Source: Betaproteobacteria bacterium
Lineage (GTDB): Bacteria; Pseudomonadota; Gammaproteobacteria; Burkholderiales; SG8-39
Direction: 5' to 3'
DNA length: 5,787 nt
Assembly: GCA_027317055.1 (NCBI GenBank)
Contig: DAHVFK010000238.1
Location: 1-5,787, forward strand
In this document: piece by piece, positions 4,694-5,787 of the stretch
Numbering within the stretch: position 1 is the stretch's first letter
Layout of the letters: every line of letters begins with the position of its first letter
Made by a program: the position numbers and the translations under genes
The notes under the pieces: model-generated
The model's input: only the letters and a program-made list of their open reading frames with translations
Database searches by the model: none
Told to the model about the DNA's origin: nothing

Positions 4694-5518
4694 ATGACTG
4701 CCAGACGCACCGTATTCTTCGTCTCCGACGGAACCGGTATTACCGCCCAGATGCTCGGCCACAGCCTGCTGACGCAGTTCGAGGGCACCGAATTCGACCA
4801 AGTCACCCTGTCGTTCATCGACAGCGTAGACAAGGCGCGGGAGTGCCTCGCCCGCATCGAGCAGGAAGCGTCCAAGGGTAACGGACAGCCAGTCGTGTTC
4901 TCGACCCTCGTCAACAACGACGTACGCGAAGTGTTGCGCAAGGCCAACGCGTTGTGCCTCGATTTCTTCGAAACCTTCATTGGCCCGCTGGAAGCGGGCC
5001 TGGGCCTGCCCTCGAGCCATACCATTGGCCGCTCGCACAGCGCCCAGAACAAGCAGAACTACTATGACCGCATCGAGGCGATCAACTATGCCATGGCGCA
5101 TGACGATGGCGCCACCGAATTGGAAATCGACCAGGCTGACGTGATCCTGGTCGGCGTATCCCGCAGCGGCAAGACCCCCACCTGCCTGTACCTCGCGCTG
5201 CAATTCGGCGTCAAGGCCGCCAACTACCCGCTCATACCGGAGGACTTTGACCGCAAGCAGCTGCCGCGCGCGCTGCGCAGCCGCAAGTCCACGCTGTTCG
5301 GGCTGAGCATTGCGCCCGAGCGCCTTACGGAGATCCGGGGATCGCGTCGACCGAACAGCAAGTACGCCGACTTGGATAACTGCCGCTACGAGGTAGAGCA
5401 GGCCGAGATCCTCATGCGCCGCGAGGGCATCCGCTGGATCGATTCGACCGCAAAGTCGATCGAAGAGATCGCCACCACGATTTTGCGCGAACTCAGGATG
5501 GAGCGTCACCTCTACTGA
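4694..5518 (+). CDS. ppsR: PEP synthetase regulatory protein (bifunctional kinase/pyrophosphorylase, DUF299 family)
   Basis: PpsR controls PpsA: it inactivates the enzyme by ADP-dependent phosphorylation of a Thr near the catalytic His, and reactivates it by phosphate-dependent removal that yields pyrophosphate. The 274 residues match the family's usual 270-280. TVFFVSDGTGITAQMLGHSLL (6-26, in two halves) is the N-terminal hallmark. GVSRSGKT at 154-161 is the P-loop, with K160 and T161, followed by TCLYLALQFGVKAANYPLIPED (163-184, partial description). IGRSHS (111-116) is also typical. The ATG at 4694 is chosen because homologues begin just before RTVFF; the reading frame continues upstream to 4454, but that part overlaps the ppsA 5' end antisense. 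No Shine-Dalgarno sequence precedes the ATG. It is divergent from its target gene ppsA, as is often seen, and its 3' end overlaps the methyltransferase gene by 26 bp on the opposite strand. Confidence 0.96.
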   Translation: MTARRTVFFVSDGTGITAQMLGHSLLTQFEGTEFDQVTLSFIDSVDKARECLARIEQEASKGNGQPVVFSTLVNNDVREVLRKANALCLDFFETFIGPLEAGLGLPSSHTIGRSHSAQNKQNYYDRIEAINYAMAHDDGATELEIDQADVILVGVSRSGKTPTCLYLALQFGVKAANYPLIPEDFDRKQLPRALRSRKSTLFGLSIAPERLTEIRGSRRPNSKYADLDNCRYEVEQAEILMRREGIRWIDSTAKSIEEIATTILRELRMERHLY

Positions 5519-5787
5519 GCTGCCGCCGGGCCTCGTACAGGCAGATCGCCGCCGCGGCCGCGACGTTCAACGATTCCGCCCCGGCCGCCATCGGGATCGT
5601 TGCGCGATACGCAGCGCGCGCCGCCAGTGCCTGGCTTACCCCCTGCCCCTCGCTGCCGAAAATCCAGCCCAGGCGGCCGCTCAAGTCGAGCGCGTGCAAG
5701 GGCTTCCCGCCCCGCGCGACGGCGCAGATTGTCTTGCCGCCGAAGCGTGCGATCGCGGCCGCAAGGTCCTCGCCCTCAATCACGCCG
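5493..5787 (-). CDS. TrmH/SpoU-family (SPOUT) RNA methyltransferase, C-terminal part (partial, cut by right edge)
   Basis: The visible 97 C-terminal residues carry the two diagnostic SPOUT motifs that build the knotted SAM-binding site: GWIFGSEGQGVS (codons at 5669-5634, motif 2) and IPMAAGAESLNVAAAAAICLYEA (5597-5529, motif 3, described here in one piece only by its ends IPM and LYEA). Such enzymes 2'-O-methylate ribose in tRNA or rRNA using S-adenosylmethionine. The N-terminal part, including motif 1 and any RNA-binding domain that would tell the target, is beyond the right edge, so the substrate cannot be named. The reading frame is open to the edge; the GTG at 5783 is not a real start. 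Its stop lies 26 bp inside the convergent ppsR gene. In betaproteobacteria I recall a similar gene next to ppsR, often with rnhB further on; that cannot be seen here. Confidence 0.92.
   Translation of the reverse strand, partial: GVIEGEDLAAAIARFGGKTICAVARGGKPLHALDLSGRLGWIFGSEGQGVSQALAARAAYRATIPMAAGAESLNVAAAAAICLYEARRQLSRGDAPS

Noticed and set aside
4640..5509. A 289-codon open frame on the minus strand opposite ppsR
   Set aside because: It is the mirror of the ppsR codon bias; ppsR has clear family motifs and this frame has none.

Overview
The window is a compact block of housekeeping genes from a GC-rich proteobacterium, most likely a betaproteobacterium. The assignment rests on protein style (SmpB, PpsA, RnfH and RatA versions) and on a gene order I recognise from that class; I could not run a search, so genus and species stay open. 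Every protein-coding gene is recognisable at family level. I see no mobile element, CRISPR array, tRNA or rRNA. I did not find a convincing undescribed system.

Layout, left to right: the N-terminal third of the CBS/IMPDH protein GuaB runs leftward off the window (1-313, minus). A 170-bp divergent promoter region follows, then a secreted DUF4124 protein (484-969, plus). It converges on a minus-strand pair, ratA-rnfH (1682-974), whose ends overlap by 20 bp. ratA diverges from smpB (1733-2179, plus) across 50 bp. smpB converges on ppsA (4594-2192, minus, GTG start) with only 12 bp between stops. ppsA diverges from ppsR (4694-5518, plus) across 99 bp. ppsR runs tail-to-tail, with a 26-bp overlap, into the C-terminal part of a SPOUT/TrmH-family RNA methyltransferase (5787-5493, minus, cut by the window edge).

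Functional themes: ppsA and ppsR form an enzyme/regulator pair. PpsA makes phosphoenolpyruvate from pyruvate for gluconeogenesis, and PpsR is the bifunctional kinase/pyrophosphorylase expected to switch PpsA off and on at the Thr two residues before the catalytic His (T414 and H416, both present). smpB belongs to trans-translation ribosome rescue; its neighbours ratA and rnfH are kept beside it as in gammaproteobacteria. GuaB commits IMP to guanine nucleotides.

The parts worth a second look are non-coding or compositional. A 54-bp stretch inside ppsA (4247-4300) is only 24% GC and uses AT-ending codons in 16 of 18 positions, inside an otherwise strongly GC-rich gene. The divergent ppsA/ppsR region has overlapping -10-like hexamers on both strands. 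The smpB -10 element sits inside a perfect inverted repeat. Stem-loops lie in the probable leaders of the DUF4124 gene and ppsR, and smpB and ppsR both lack an evident Shine-Dalgarno sequence. All promoter and structure calls are by eye.
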